Origin: Siniperca chuatsi | Taxonomy: Eukaryota > Chordata > Actinopteri > Centrarchiformes > Sinipercidae | DNA: 64,000 nt | NCBI RefSeq assembly: GCF_020085105.1 | Contig: NC_058042.1 | Coordinates: 24,015,501 to 24,079,500 of the forward strand | Direction of reading: 5' to 3' | In this document: positions 51,989 to 62,935 of the stretch, one piece after another | How the letters are laid out: every line of letters begins with the position of its first letter | Numbering within the stretch: position 1 is the first letter of the stretch | Position numbers and translations under genes: made by a program | Notes under the pieces: model-generated | What the model was told of the DNA's origin: nothing | The model's input: the letters and a program-made list of their open reading frames with translations, nothing else | Database searches by the model: none

Positions 51989-54622
51989 TACGTGCACGTG
52001 TGTAGAACAGGCAGAGGGCACTGAGAAATTACAGACATTTCATTCAGACGAGGACTATAATGAGGAGGGCATGAAGACAGCTCAGTATTGTAGATGTATA
52101 GAATCAAATCTTTGTGAAAATGCAACCCTGAACAGACATATCTATTCTACTTCTTACTGCTTTTGCTGTTTGACTGCTTTTTTAAGTTCCATTTCTCTAA
52201 AAGCAGATGAAACTTGCTAAGTGCAAATTCAGTGTAGAAGCTTTTCCAATCGCAAGGTCATAACATCTGTCAGGGCAAACTGCATCTTATGCAAAAGAAA
52301 TGGGTGATTAAAACATATTTTTAAGTGAAAGGGATTTTTTTACAGCTTACAGGAGAATTATCTGGCAACAGATCAGGCTTGATTTGTTAATATGAACAAA
52401 CCTCTTTCAAAGCTAGAAACTGAATTCTCTTGATGTCCCCAGGACACACATCCTGAAGCTTGCTCTATCGAATAGTGAGAGAGTGATTACTGTACTCTGG
52501 GTGACTGCATGCAAAAAATAGGCACATATCCCACCCAAACCTGTTGGCACTACAATGACAAAAGCCCTATATGGGTTAAACAAATCTTGTAGCAAAGCCT
52601 GTCTTTGGTATGTTGTTGATGTTGTACTCTTTTATTTCATTTGACTTCATTAACATTTATGTTGGGTGCTAATTAGTCTATATTAGAATGGGACATTTAG
52701 CTGTTTCTACTCGCTTCTAATCTGACCTCAAAAACGGCAAGTTCTGAAGTTGTAGTCACAACAGAAATCTGACAAAAACACAAAAGTAAGCAGTACAGAG
52801 TATGGATGCCTGCCAGGGTAAGTGCTCATACCTGCCTACTTCACCCAGATCTCAGTGGGTAAAGGACAGAAAGGCCTTTGGACAATAGAGGTGTGATAGC
52901 CTCCCTTCGGTGATCCAATAGTTCCTCTTTTTTGTGTGTTTGCTCTCCACTATCATTTTATTTTATATGACAAAAGAAAAACCATTAACTTTCTAATGAT
53001 CTATACAGGTAATATTTACAGTGTGTCTGTAACTAGAGCAGTCAGGAAGTCTGGGTGGGAGCGGAAGTGTCCAGCGGCGGTGTCAGTACCTTATGAGTGA
53101 GCGAATGCTGACGTAGGTGGTGGAGCTGCACAAACTCCAGGCCGCACTGGGAGCAGGTGTAAGGCCTCGGGCTCTGGTGCTTCAGGAGGTGGTTCTGGAG
53201 CTGGCTGCGGTAGGCAAACGACTTGTTGCACTCGGTGCACTGGAAGGTGTGGGGGCCCTGGTGGCTTGTCTGGTGGCGTTTGAGGTGGGCGTAGGTGGGG
53301 AACTCCATGCCGCACTGCGAGCAGACGTGGCAACGTCCGCGCTCGTGCTTCACCTCGTGCGCTCGCAGCTCGCTGGGATAGGCGAAGCCGCGGCGGCAGA
53401 AGCGGCAGCTGTAGGGCTTGACGTCAGTGTGTTGGAGCATGTGCCGCTTCAGGTGGCTGGTCTGGGTGAAGCCCTTCTTGCAGACGGTGCACTTGTGGGG
53501 TCGCGTACCTTGGTGGGTCAGCAGGTGGGTTTGAAGATGACTGGGCTGCTTGAAGAGCTTCCCGCAATGTGGACAGGCATGTGGTTTGATGCCATTGTGG
53601 CCCAGGATGTGTGTGACTAGGTTGTACTTGGAGGTGTACGATTTATCACACATGCGGCACTTCCAGCGCTTCAGACCGTCTCCCACATCTACGCAGTAAG
53701 ATTCATCGATCTGGATGTTGATATCCAGCCGGTCCACTCTGCGGCCGCCGTGCCGACGTGGAGGCTGGGGGTGTGGAGGATGCTGGTGCTGCCCTCCTCC
53801 ACTCCCATCTGTCCACATCATGCTCTGGCTGCCGTCTTCATACTCGCCACCCCCCATGCCCATTTCCGCTGAATCATAGCTGCCCACTTCACTGGTCTGG
53901 AAGTAGCTGCTGATGGCTTCCTCCTGTTGTGTAGGCTTCATCATGTTGTTCCCCTGATGTTCTACCTCTTCTTCATCCTCTCTGCTACCTCGACCGTGGC
54001 CCCCCATAGGGCGCTGGCCCTGCAGTCCTCTGTGGCCCTGCTCCCCTCCTCTGTGGCCCACCTGGGGGGGAGGAGGGTGAACGTGTGTGTTGGCTTGCTG
54101 CTGGTTGGATGCTTCCCGCTCACACTCTGTACAGTTCTTGTTGGTGCCTCTGAGGGTGGCTGGATCCACTTGTACTAAACCACCTCTGGGAGCCATATTG
54201 TTTAGCATGTGGACACAGGAGGACATTCCAGAGTTCACCACTTCCCCTTTCACATGGGACGAGGACACATCACCGCCTTGAAGGCTGTGACGATCAGGGC
54301 CAACCATTTTCCCGTCTGGATGTTGAGGGGGCCCCTGCTGCCACCTCCTCTGACTGCAGCTGGGTTGCATCTGACCGTCTTCTCCCAAGTTGTCTCCTAG
54401 GTAATCTCCGTTGGCTCCGATAAGCTGGTCTGCGTACTCGTAGTCGACTCCGTCTACTGGTGGTGCAGGGGACTCTTTGGGTTCACCGGTGTAGAAGCCG
54501 TTAGGTGCAATGGTAGCTCCGAACACTTCATTCTGGGAGATGAGACCTAGCACGGCGGCCTGGGCCAAGGACAGCACGACTACTGGATCTGTCTGTGTGC
54601 CTATGTCCACCAGCCTGGCCAT
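48706..54622 (-). CDS. znf710: ZNF710, eleven-finger C2H2 zinc-finger protein
   Basis: Nuclear DNA-binding protein and putative transcription regulator. Four coding exons: 53090-54622 (acceptor at 54665-54666), 50163-50354, 49573-49744 and 48706-48887. They join in frame to about 692 residues (human 664). I place the start at 54622 (MARLVDIGTQTD), because human ZNF710 begins with a short leader before SGTQTD and VVVLSLAQAAVLGL. The conserved RLDINIQIDESY precedes the fingers. Eleven C2H2 fingers run from about residue 316: seven in the first coding exon, then HKCDVCSREFTLSANLKRH and FQCHVCFKSFIQKQTLKTH, and FKCKVCGKSFNRMYNLLGH and FKCPYCTSKFNLKGNLSRH. The region between is low complexity (Gly, His, Gln). 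The tail ends EDMEEYYNFGKDTSSYTTP. Tail-to-tail order with idh2 matches human. Large antisense frames inside it are shadows. Confidence 0.96.
51951..51985. repeat. (TG)n microsatellite in znf710 intron
   Basis: About 17 TG units in the intron between 50354 and 53090. The rest of that 2.7-kb intron shows no gene. Confidence 0.95.
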
Positions 54623-54666
54623 TACCTTGGGCTCACATCTACCCAGGCGCCGGCTCGCCTCCTCCT

Positions 54667-56301
54667 GGAACAGAAAGAGACACACATGCACAGAGAGGCA
54701 AGACATCAGCACTGCCAGGAAGCAATTAACGAATATATATCTGACTATAGAGATATAGTCAGCAAATTGAGTTTGTTAGGACTCATTCTACTGCATGGTA
54801 TTGTGGGGAAAAACAAATTAAACTATGGATTTCTTCTCTATCAACATGTTAAATTTAGGTAAAGGTCTGTTTTGTTGTTTCAGCCAATTTCTCAAATATA
54901 ACTTATGAACAAAATTGACTAGGAGAAGCTAAGAAAACAATTGAGAACACAACATCGCTTGCTCTTGACAATTTCAAAAACAGCCTGTCAATACAGGCCA
55001 CTTAGGCTACAACCAAATGGTCGACATTCTAAACTGTTATAAAGGCAGAATGACAATAATTTGGCAACAGCCAAACTACAGCATACTGTACTCCAATGAA
55101 AATGTGTCCTTCATCAAAAGTGATCCAATAAGGACAAAAAGGTGTCGAGACTCATCATCCAATCACAGTGTCTCTTTGAGCCGATTGTCGAGATAGACAG
55201 AAGGAGAAAGAGACAGAGAGAAACAGAGATTTTGATTTCTAAAGAGTCCTTTATTGCATCACTATAAAGGATATACAAAAAAACAAGAATAACGAGACTA
55301 ACCTTGTCCCAAATCAATGGTTCTGGTACAAGAAGTCAACCTGAATAACGACTGCCCAAAGGCAAACCTTTAGATCTAGTGACTGAGACACAAGAACTAT
55401 GAAAGACACCATCCTAATCCAGCGTGCTAACCATGTATGGCTTGTGTGTGTGTGTTGTGGGGGATTAGATGGCCTACTGATCTACACACAAACACACACA
55501 TTCAAGTGCAAGAGGAAAAAATAGGAAGAAAAAACTGAGCAAGATTAAGAAAAAAAGAATGGAAAAGCAGGAGAGGAGACAAAAACAGAGGAGAGCAGAA
55601 AGAGAACAGAGGGGGGGAGAGGAAAAACAGACAGAGGGAGGGAGGGAGAGAAGCAGGAGAGAGAGAGCTTAGAGCAGGCAAGAGTCTAGTGGAGGGGAGG
55701 GGGAAGAGGAAAAGAGAGAAAATGAAAGGTAGAGGGAGAGTGAAGGAGAGATAAGGAGAAGGGGGGCAGGAGGGAAGGCTGAGAGAGAGAGAGAGACACT
55801 GGAGAGGGAGGGAGGGGAGAGCTGAGTGAAAGAGTGAGAGGGTGAGTGTGAGGCAGCAGTCAAAAGAGAGCAAGAGGAAGAAAGAGAAAGAAAGATATGT
55901 AGAGACAGAGGGAGGGAGGGAGGGAGGGAGAGGCAGTGAGCAACCAGGAGACAGAAGGAGAAAGAAAATGACAAAATGAAAGCCAGACAGAATGAAAGAT
56001 AAAAATTGTGAAGTGAAACAGGCGAGCGAGAGAAAAAGAGGAACGAAGAAGAGTTGGGAAAAGCTCAAAAGAGAGTAGAGAAGGCCATAATGAGTTAATG
56101 CAAGAAACAAATCTTAATTTGAGAGAAATAAGACATCTGCAAATGGAAACTTTAAAAACAAAGAAAATCTACAAAGAATCAAAGCATCTCTGCAGGCAGT
56201 TTTCTACCTGTCTTTCAACTGCGAATGTGATCAACCCATGTTGCCCACCACCTCAGCAAACTACCACTTAACATGCTACGAGTGAGAGCCAATAAACTCA
56301 C
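54667..56301 (-). other. znf710: znf710 first intron with long purine tract
   Basis: From the donor GTGAGT at 56296-56301 to the acceptor at 54665-54666. The plus strand of 55510-56060 is almost all purine (GGGAGGGAG, GAGAGAGA and similar). The apparent 202-residue minus-strand frame there is low complexity. Confidence 0.6.
55910..55928 (+). repeat. G-quadruplex-type motif (GGGA)n
   Basis: GGGAGGGAGGGAGGGAGGG satisfies the four-G-run rule with one-base loops. It lies within the znf710 intron purine tract, on the non-template strand relative to the plus direction. Confidence 0.8.
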
Positions 56302-56366
56302 CACGCTCCTCCTGCTGTGAGGTTTCAGGTGCTTTAAAGATCTCATTCTTCAGTGCAAGTGTTGAG
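56302..56366 (-). other. znf710: Putative non-coding first exon of znf710
   Basis: Between the predicted start site about 28 bp after the TATA box and the donor G|GTGAGT. It has no ATG in frame with the coding sequence, so it would be 5' UTR. Boundaries on the start side are inferred. Confidence 0.45.
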
Positions 56367-56390
56367 TGAGAATAGGCTCTGTTCGCCTCC

Positions 56391-56398
56391 TTTTTATA
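56391..56398 (-). promoter_or_regulatory. znf710: znf710 TATA box with upstream GC boxes
   Basis: TTTTTATA on the plus strand is TATAAAAA on the minus strand. GGGAGGCGGGGCC at 56412-56424 and GCCCGCCTCC at 56431-56440 are GC-box-like and upstream in the minus sense. Confidence 0.5.
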
Positions 56399-56829
56399 CG
56401 TGAGGGATGAGGGGAGGCGGGGCCAACATTGCCCGCCTCCACCCCTCTTCTTCTTCAGCAGTTTCGGTACTGACTCTGGTCACACGAGCACAAACACAGA
56501 CCAGACGCAAACAAACAAACAAATATTCCATACGAGCATGTGGCCAGCAGGTTTAAAAACAAACAAACAAACAAAAAGCTCATATATCACTGACGCGCAA
56601 GGCTTCTTCATAGTTTGGTGATAAATGGGCTAAGTCACCTCAAAGACACACACACACATCAACAACAAAAATAAAATCAACATCATATCAGTCTGAAATT
56701 ATGGATCCACCAGGCTGCCCCCCGCCTCACTCGCCCTCCTTTCTTCCATATCCGTCTGTCATTCTTTGTCTTTGTTTCTGCCTATCCCTGTCTGTCTCTC
56801 TTCCTTTATCTGTTTATTCCTGTAGCTCC

Positions 56830-57300
56830 ATCTATTGCAGTCTCTCTCTCTCTCCCTCTCTCTCTCCCTCTCTCTCTCTCCCTCTCTCTCTCTCCCTCTC
56901 TCTCTCTCCCTCTCTCTCCCTCTGCACCTTTGTATCTTTCACTCTCATTTCTCAAGTAAGGTTTATGAGTACGGAAAAGTGTTGGAAGATTGTTTCGTGC
57001 ACAGACTTGGATGCAAGTATGTGATAGGAGAGAGAAAGAGATGGAAGGTGACTGACAAGGAGATGAGCGAATGGAAGAGAGAGGGAGAAGATGGAGAAAG
57101 AGAGGAGGAGGAGGGAGTGGAAGGAAAGAATACTGAAGAAAAGAGAGGGGAGGGGTGGAGGGGAGAGACAGAAAGAGAGAGGGAGGGAAAGAGACAGAGG
57201 GGGATGGGAAGAGTGGAGCAGAATGCGGTAAAAGAATAAGAAGAAATGGAAGATGGATGGAGGGAAGAAACAGATAAAATGAGAGTTCAGGGAGAAAATA
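56830..57300. repeat. Pyrimidine tract followed by purine tract
   Basis: 56830-56930 is (CT/CCCT)n and 57020-57300 is (GA/GGGA)-rich on the same strand, so the two arms are roughly complementary over long stretches. Frames on both strands are artefacts. Confidence 0.85.
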
Positions 57301-59150
57301 AAAAAGGTATTGTACTACTCTTAATGATGCATCAATCAGGCCAGTGTATCCCTCTCTCCTTGCCTCAATTACACACACACACAAACACACACGAACAGAC
57401 AAATTGGGCCGCTGATTGACACTTCATGAAACATCGAGGTTCGAGTGTGAAGAACTTTCATCGCTTTTCACGTCGTCTCGCGACCAGCGCACCGCCAGCA
57501 AAAATTAGGGATGCGTGGAGAGATGAGATAGCGGTGGAGCTGCGAGACGGTGCCAAACGGTGCCCTGAGAGTCCACAAAGGTCATGCATATCCTGCCAGT
57601 GATGAAACTGAGACCACACAAAAGCTGCAAATTACCAAGCTGCAAACTATGGGGGGAAAATAAGAAAATGGGTGTCAAATGACTGACTGACACTTCCTCA
57701 TACACAAAGCCTACATTCAAGATGTCTTGTATGCATTTTGCAACAAACACTTTGGTTGGTGTCAACATATGTGAGGACATACCAAAGCCTCATTTCTTTT
57801 GCTGAAATTTCCTGAGACGATGCAAAGCTGCGAAGACCGAACGGACAGTTGATTGTAACTGCAGAGGCTAGTGTGCACTGATAATGACTGTATGAGCCCA
57901 TGTCATGCATGTTAAAAGGTGTGTTCTCTCTACAACATGTCTTTTCTATATCTGTCATGCACCCTCCCATGTCACAGAACACAACTACCGTATAATAACG
58001 CAATGTAAACAACAGCCCTGTGTTTACAATTGGCTAGTCAGATGCTCATTTTTCTTCTTTTTTTTTTTAGCCTTACCGCTTTTCAAGCTGGAGTAGTTTT
58101 ACAAGGCTCCCATGAGTGATGAATACAGTGAAACACTTGCAGGGGTGTTAAAGAAGAACTGCCTAATGTTCAAACAAATGAAAAGACAACTGATCGCTTC
58201 AAGAAACTAAGGATCTAATCCAAATCTGAAAGAGATGGTGAGGAAAATGGATGAGAGAAACTTCCCTAACTTCCTTCTAGTCTAGAAGGCATTAACTCAT
58301 AATTACTAAGGAATAAAAAGAAAATCCTGAGGATGTCATATACTGTATATGATTACTGCTTGAAACCTAAAAAGAAAAATGGATTCACATCTCTGATGTG
58401 TACTAATACTGAAGTGTGCATATTAGCTATAAAGTTCCTGTGTCAGCCTGGTTGTATTTAAATTCAGAATAGGATTGGAACTGAATATTTTAAATATAAC
58501 TAAATATTGTTTCTAGAGCAGAAACAGTAAAGTTTACAACAGCAAATTCTATAACTGACTATATAAACTCTAATATCTCACTGGAAACAAATCTAAAATG
58601 TTTGGTGTTGTTTGCTGGTTTGTCTCAGCCAGCAGTAAGTCATACAAGAATTTGCCAAATTTTAAGATTCGTGGCAAACTACGATAAACAGTTAAGCTAA
58701 AACGAAAGCTGTCTTTACGTAGTCTGCTTATAACAATTAGCTATTAGCCGAGCTAGCGTTCTGTGCTTGTGCAAAACATATGAGACTGCAGACAGAGCAG
58801 ATTAAAATATCGCTTTCTACATGTTTACATGTTTATGCTTGTTGAACAGGTGTATTGGATTTTTACTCGAAGGTTTTATGGCACTAACAGTAACAAGCGT
58901 AGTTGTCCTCAGCTCGGGTAATCTTCGAGTTATTTTGTGTGTGTGGAGGAGCTCAGTCCGACACAGAGAGCAGGGCAGAGGCTGTAGTGTGATAATAAAT
59001 ACTACGGTCTTTAATACCGGGTTTCCGTACCCATGCCTTAATTCTTTTGCGACGTGTTTATCGTGCATGTTCATTTCGCGATGACGATGAAAATACAATT
59101 TATCGGTCAGCACTAATATTTGCTGTGGTTTTTAATCTTCTGTTACAGTG
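57301..59150. other. Spacer upstream of znf710; no gene seen
   Basis: 57420-57550 is GC-richer with several CpGs and might be a distal regulatory or CpG patch. Frames such as 57698-58012 and 58817-59113 have no family features. Confidence 0.4.
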
Positions 59151-59159
59151 AACTGAATG

Positions 59160-59290
59160 TCTTTGGGTTTTTGAAAGCACAAGACATTTAAAGACATCAC
59201 CTTGGAAAACTGATGGAAATATTTCAGAATTGTTGTAATTCAATAATTTCAAATGTTTAATCGATTACTCGAGAAAATTAATGACTTAGA
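59160..59290. mobile_element. Fragment of a teleost MITE related to the one at 60772-61104
   Basis: GAAAGCACAAGACATTTAAA, GACATCACCTTGGA and TTTAATCGATTACTCGAGAA parallel GACAAGACAAGATATTAGAA, GACATCACCTTGGA and AATCAACCAATCGATAATG in the fuller copy. Confidence 0.5.
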
Positions 59291-60771
59291 AACCATCCAG
59301 CATCATTAGTATTTTTGTTTCTTTTACCTTTTGTTTAGGTGGACTGCACCGGTAAAAGATTTAAGTATTTTCTTAGCAACTCATTTGTGGCTGTTTTGCT
59401 GCAGTAGTGTTGGTGGGTAATTTGTGGATTTGTTTCCAAGCCTGTCTAATAAAATCACAATTTTTCCCCAGATCTATTTATATTTTAATAATTACTGCTT
59501 ATTAATTATGTCATAATAACTGTTTCTCCTAATTTTCCATTTTCTCAGTGTGGATGACCGGCTGACAGTCTGCATCAGAAGGTTAATAACATTTATAAAA
59601 GTATACATTTTAAATGAATTCTCTCACTGTTTTATATGGAGGTGCACATTCAGAAATACTGCATGAGCTGAGATGTGACGAGTGGGGGTGCCTTGCCTCT
59701 ACTTTCAGCCTCAATGATTTCCATGTTTTCACCCACAAAATAAAACTTTCCACAAATAGTTAATGTTCTCTGTGGTTATGCTACAACCCACCTCCTGTCA
59801 ATCACAATCCAGTCAAGCACAAAACACCACAAGATGCTTCCACTGAACATAGTCTGTAAAATAAAATTCAGCTTGATTTTACAATATACATAAATGAGTT
59901 AAGACATGCACATCCCTTAACATGATAAAGCAAAAGAATAAAATCTATACTAATGTTTAAAAGTAAGGAAATCCTGGAAATTAAACTCCACACATAGTGC
60001 TCTTCTAATTAGTTTTTTTTTTTTTGCAGAGTTCACCTTTAAACTCTTAATCAAAACTGCCTTAAATTACTTAAACTTTTGATTTTACTGTTGCAAAAAA
60101 GTTCGATTTTCTTTAAATGTATGGTTGCCCATGAGATACATTTTTCCATTAACAGCAAACTAAACTGCCCATTCTCTAACACAGCTACACAACATGCCAA
60201 GGGGTGTGAACTTGTGCTCTCTTGGGTCCTGTTCACAAACTCCGCATTTAAAATGTGTGATCTGATCAGGGGGAAGATAGCTTTGAGCAAGAGCAAGATT
60301 TTAGCCAATAGAAATAAAACACAATTTGGGATCCAGTTGCTTTGCAGTACATGCATACAGCACAACAAACTTCCCAAACACATATCGATTTGCACGTGCC
60401 AAAAAAACTTGGGACAATGTTACAAAGTCTGCAACTGATGCAAGGCACCCACTAGCCACTGCAAACCTCTTTTCTAGCTGTATGGTCAAGAGCAAAATGT
60501 GTCTGTTTAGCAGCAGTCACAGTTTCCTACAGATAAAATCAAATGGGAGCCGGAAGTGAAACCTGACCAAACGTGGCTGCTCGAGATACATTCTGATGTC
60601 AAGTTCTGATGTCGTTCTGGATACATCCGGATAAAAGATACTGAGGTGGGACACAGCCTGACACGGTCCGGACAGAGCATGTTAGCTCCACATTCCTGCT
60701 CTATACACATGTGTCCATAACTTCTGATTTAAAGTCATAAGGCCACTCTTACTATATATCAGTAATAATAG

Positions 60772-61104
60772 TGCTGAAACAATTAGTTGATTAATCAATT
60801 AGTCAATCAACAGAAAATTAATAGCCAACAATTATGATAACCAATTAATGGTGTAGTTTATTTATCACATAAAAATGGAAAACATTTATTGGTTCCAGCT
60901 TCTCAAATGCGAGGATTTGCTGCTTTTCTCATTTCGTATTATTGGGCTTGTTAGTCGGACAAGACAAGATATTAGAAGACATCACCTTGGACTCAAGGAA
61001 AAGTGTGATGGGCATTTTCAATTATTTTCTGACATTTTAAACGCTAAATGATTAACCCAAAAATAATCAACCAATCGATAATGAAAATAATTGTTAGTCG
61101 CAGT
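60772..61104. mobile_element. hAT-like MITE (AACAATTAGTTGATTAATC type)
   Basis: The left end TGCTGAAACAATTAGTTGAT and the reverse complement of the right end (GGACTGCGACTAACAATTAT) are imperfect inverted repeats. The interior has GACAAGACAAGATATTAGAA and GACATCACCTTGGA. This is a very common non-coding teleost element. Confidence 0.65.
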
Positions 61105-61146
61105 CCTAATTTGTAAACAGCACCACTCAAACAGCAAGGGCAGCAA

Positions 61147-61589
61147 CTAGGGCTCAGTATTCATCCTCAATATTTTTTGGTACCGACCGAAATGTATTGA
61201 AAACTGTCCACCAAAAGTTGGCAGCCAGTGTTTGCTCAGATTTGCACTTTCTGATTTAAATAATCATTTTTCATTTGAATTTACTTTTAATTTAAATGAC
61301 TGACTTTGATTTACTGTAATTTATTTAGGCAAAGGTCTTGTACAGCTGCTTGTGTTTAGACAACATGTAACAATGGAGAACTTGGAAAACATGTTTTTAT
61401 TTCCCAAAAGTAGGGCACCGTAAAAAAAGTATCATTTTGGTATCCGTACTGAAATTCAGTTGTGAAGTGGTAGGGGCCGCTGGTTTAGTCCCAGATAGTG
61501 TAATGATCCTATAGGTTAATGTTATGACCACCAGTTTCAATTATATCTACTTCTCACCTCATGTTTTATGTACACAGGCTTGTGCCTTT

Positions 61590-61622
<33 letters not shown>

Positions 61623-61748
61623 CAAAGAACCAGATAACATGTAACATTGTCTTTGGGAAACATGAATGGGACTATTACTTCCGGAACCAGGAGCGCCCGA
61701 AATAGCTCCTCTGACTTTGAGAAAAATTCAAATAATACCCAGCCCTAG
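61147..61748. mobile_element. MITE with CTAGGGCTGGGTATT-type ends
   Basis: The left terminus CTAGGGCTCAGTATTCATCC pairs with the right terminus, whose reverse complement is CTAGGGCTGGGTATTATTTG. It is 602 bp and non-coding, with an internal T run at about 61596-61622 and an ACATGTAACATTG block. Superfamily not assigned. Confidence 0.65.
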
Positions 61749-62240
61749 CAGCATTTTACTTGCAGTAAAATCTCAGCAAACTATCAATGGTTGCGGCTTC
61801 CAGCTGTGCAGACGGAGCAGCTCAGTTTATTAGGCTACCCTGTCTGTGAACGTGAGAGGTGAGGCAGTCACCTGGTGTATCTAGTTTACATTCCCGTGAG
61901 GATGATGTCTGTCATTTGTGGCTGTTTTGTGTACCGACATGTTAGCCACTTGTTGAATATAGACAAACATAAGGGTAAACGGCTAGCTTTGGGGCAGATT
62001 GTTACAGGAGGCAGGCATTTATATTTGGGTTAATGTGAATAACAGAGGCCAGTAAATAGCACCACAGATGGACAGGTTAAATAAGAAAAAAATATGTAAT
62101 GATAGGGAGAGAAGCTTTTAGTCAAGATACAGCTTTTATTGTAGAATTATAACTGTTTCTTTCCCTAATGTGTTTGTTTTTTCTGTGATAGAAAACAGTT
62201 TTTTTAATAAAGTTTGTATCATAAATGTCATGGGGGAGTG
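61749..62240. other. Spacer, nothing recognised
   Basis: Ordinary mixed sequence between a MITE and a purine tract. No exon or repeat could be assigned. Confidence 0.4.
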
Positions 62241-62249
62241 TGGTAAACA

Positions 62250-62585
62250 ACAGAATAGAGAGAACATGGAGGAAAGAGAGAGAGAGAGGGAAACGGCAGA
62301 GGACAAAATGGGGGCGTAATAGAGGAAGCAGAGAGAGAGAAAGAGAGAGAACAGATGATTGCATGGAATGAAAGAGGGATTGAAGGGGGAGGGAGGGGAG
62401 GAGATAAAGAGAACAGGGAGGGGAGGGGGAGAGAGTGAGCGAGTGAGGGAGTGAGTGAGTGAAATGGTGGAGTGAGAGAGGAAAGGAGAGAGAGAGAGAA
62501 AATGAGAGGCAGCAGTGGGGGAGGGGAGGATGTAGAGGTAGAGCAAGAGAAGCAAGAGAAAGAGAGACAGAAAAGGGATACAAAA

Positions 62586-62629
<44 letters not shown>

Positions 62630-62935
62630 GGCAGGGAGCAACGTGAGAGCGAGACAGAGAGAGGGAGGGAGGGGCAGTGTGCAACGTGAGAGAGGAAGAG
62701 AGAAAGAAAGAGAGAGAGGCAAAGAGAGAGGAGAGGGAGGGGTAAAAGCGTGATGGAAACCGAGCAAGAGAGGAAAAAAAAGAGAGAGGGAGAGAGAATG
62801 AAAGAGGGAGAGAGGAGGAAAGAGGAACAGAGAGAGGGGGAGGGGAAGAGAGCTGGAGAGAGAAAAACAGAAAGGAGGTAGAAAAAAATAGGGAACAAGC
62901 GAGGGAGAAAGAGAGCACAAAACCTATCTCGCTCT
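62250..62935. repeat. Long purine tract, about 690 bp of (GA/GGGA)n
   Basis: The plus strand is dominated by GAGA, GGGAGG and AAAGAGAG. A pure (GA)n core lies near 62590-62625. Three overlapping minus-strand frames of 230-260 residues (Ser/Leu/Phe/Pro only) are translations of this tract and not proteins. Confidence 0.95.

Noticed and set aside
53117-53620. 167-residue plus-strand frame
   Set aside because: Antisense shadow of the znf710 zinc-finger exon.
55502-56110. 202-residue minus-strand open frame inside the znf710 intron
   Set aside because: Low-complexity translation of a GA-rich tract.
56701-57402. Open frames on both strands, 107-198 residues
   Set aside because: Products of the CT/GA tracts; no family features.
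62122-62920. Three overlapping minus-strand open frames of 230-260 residues
   Set aside because: They translate a purine tract into Ser/Leu/Phe/Pro repeats; no domain, no splice context and all frames open for the same reason.
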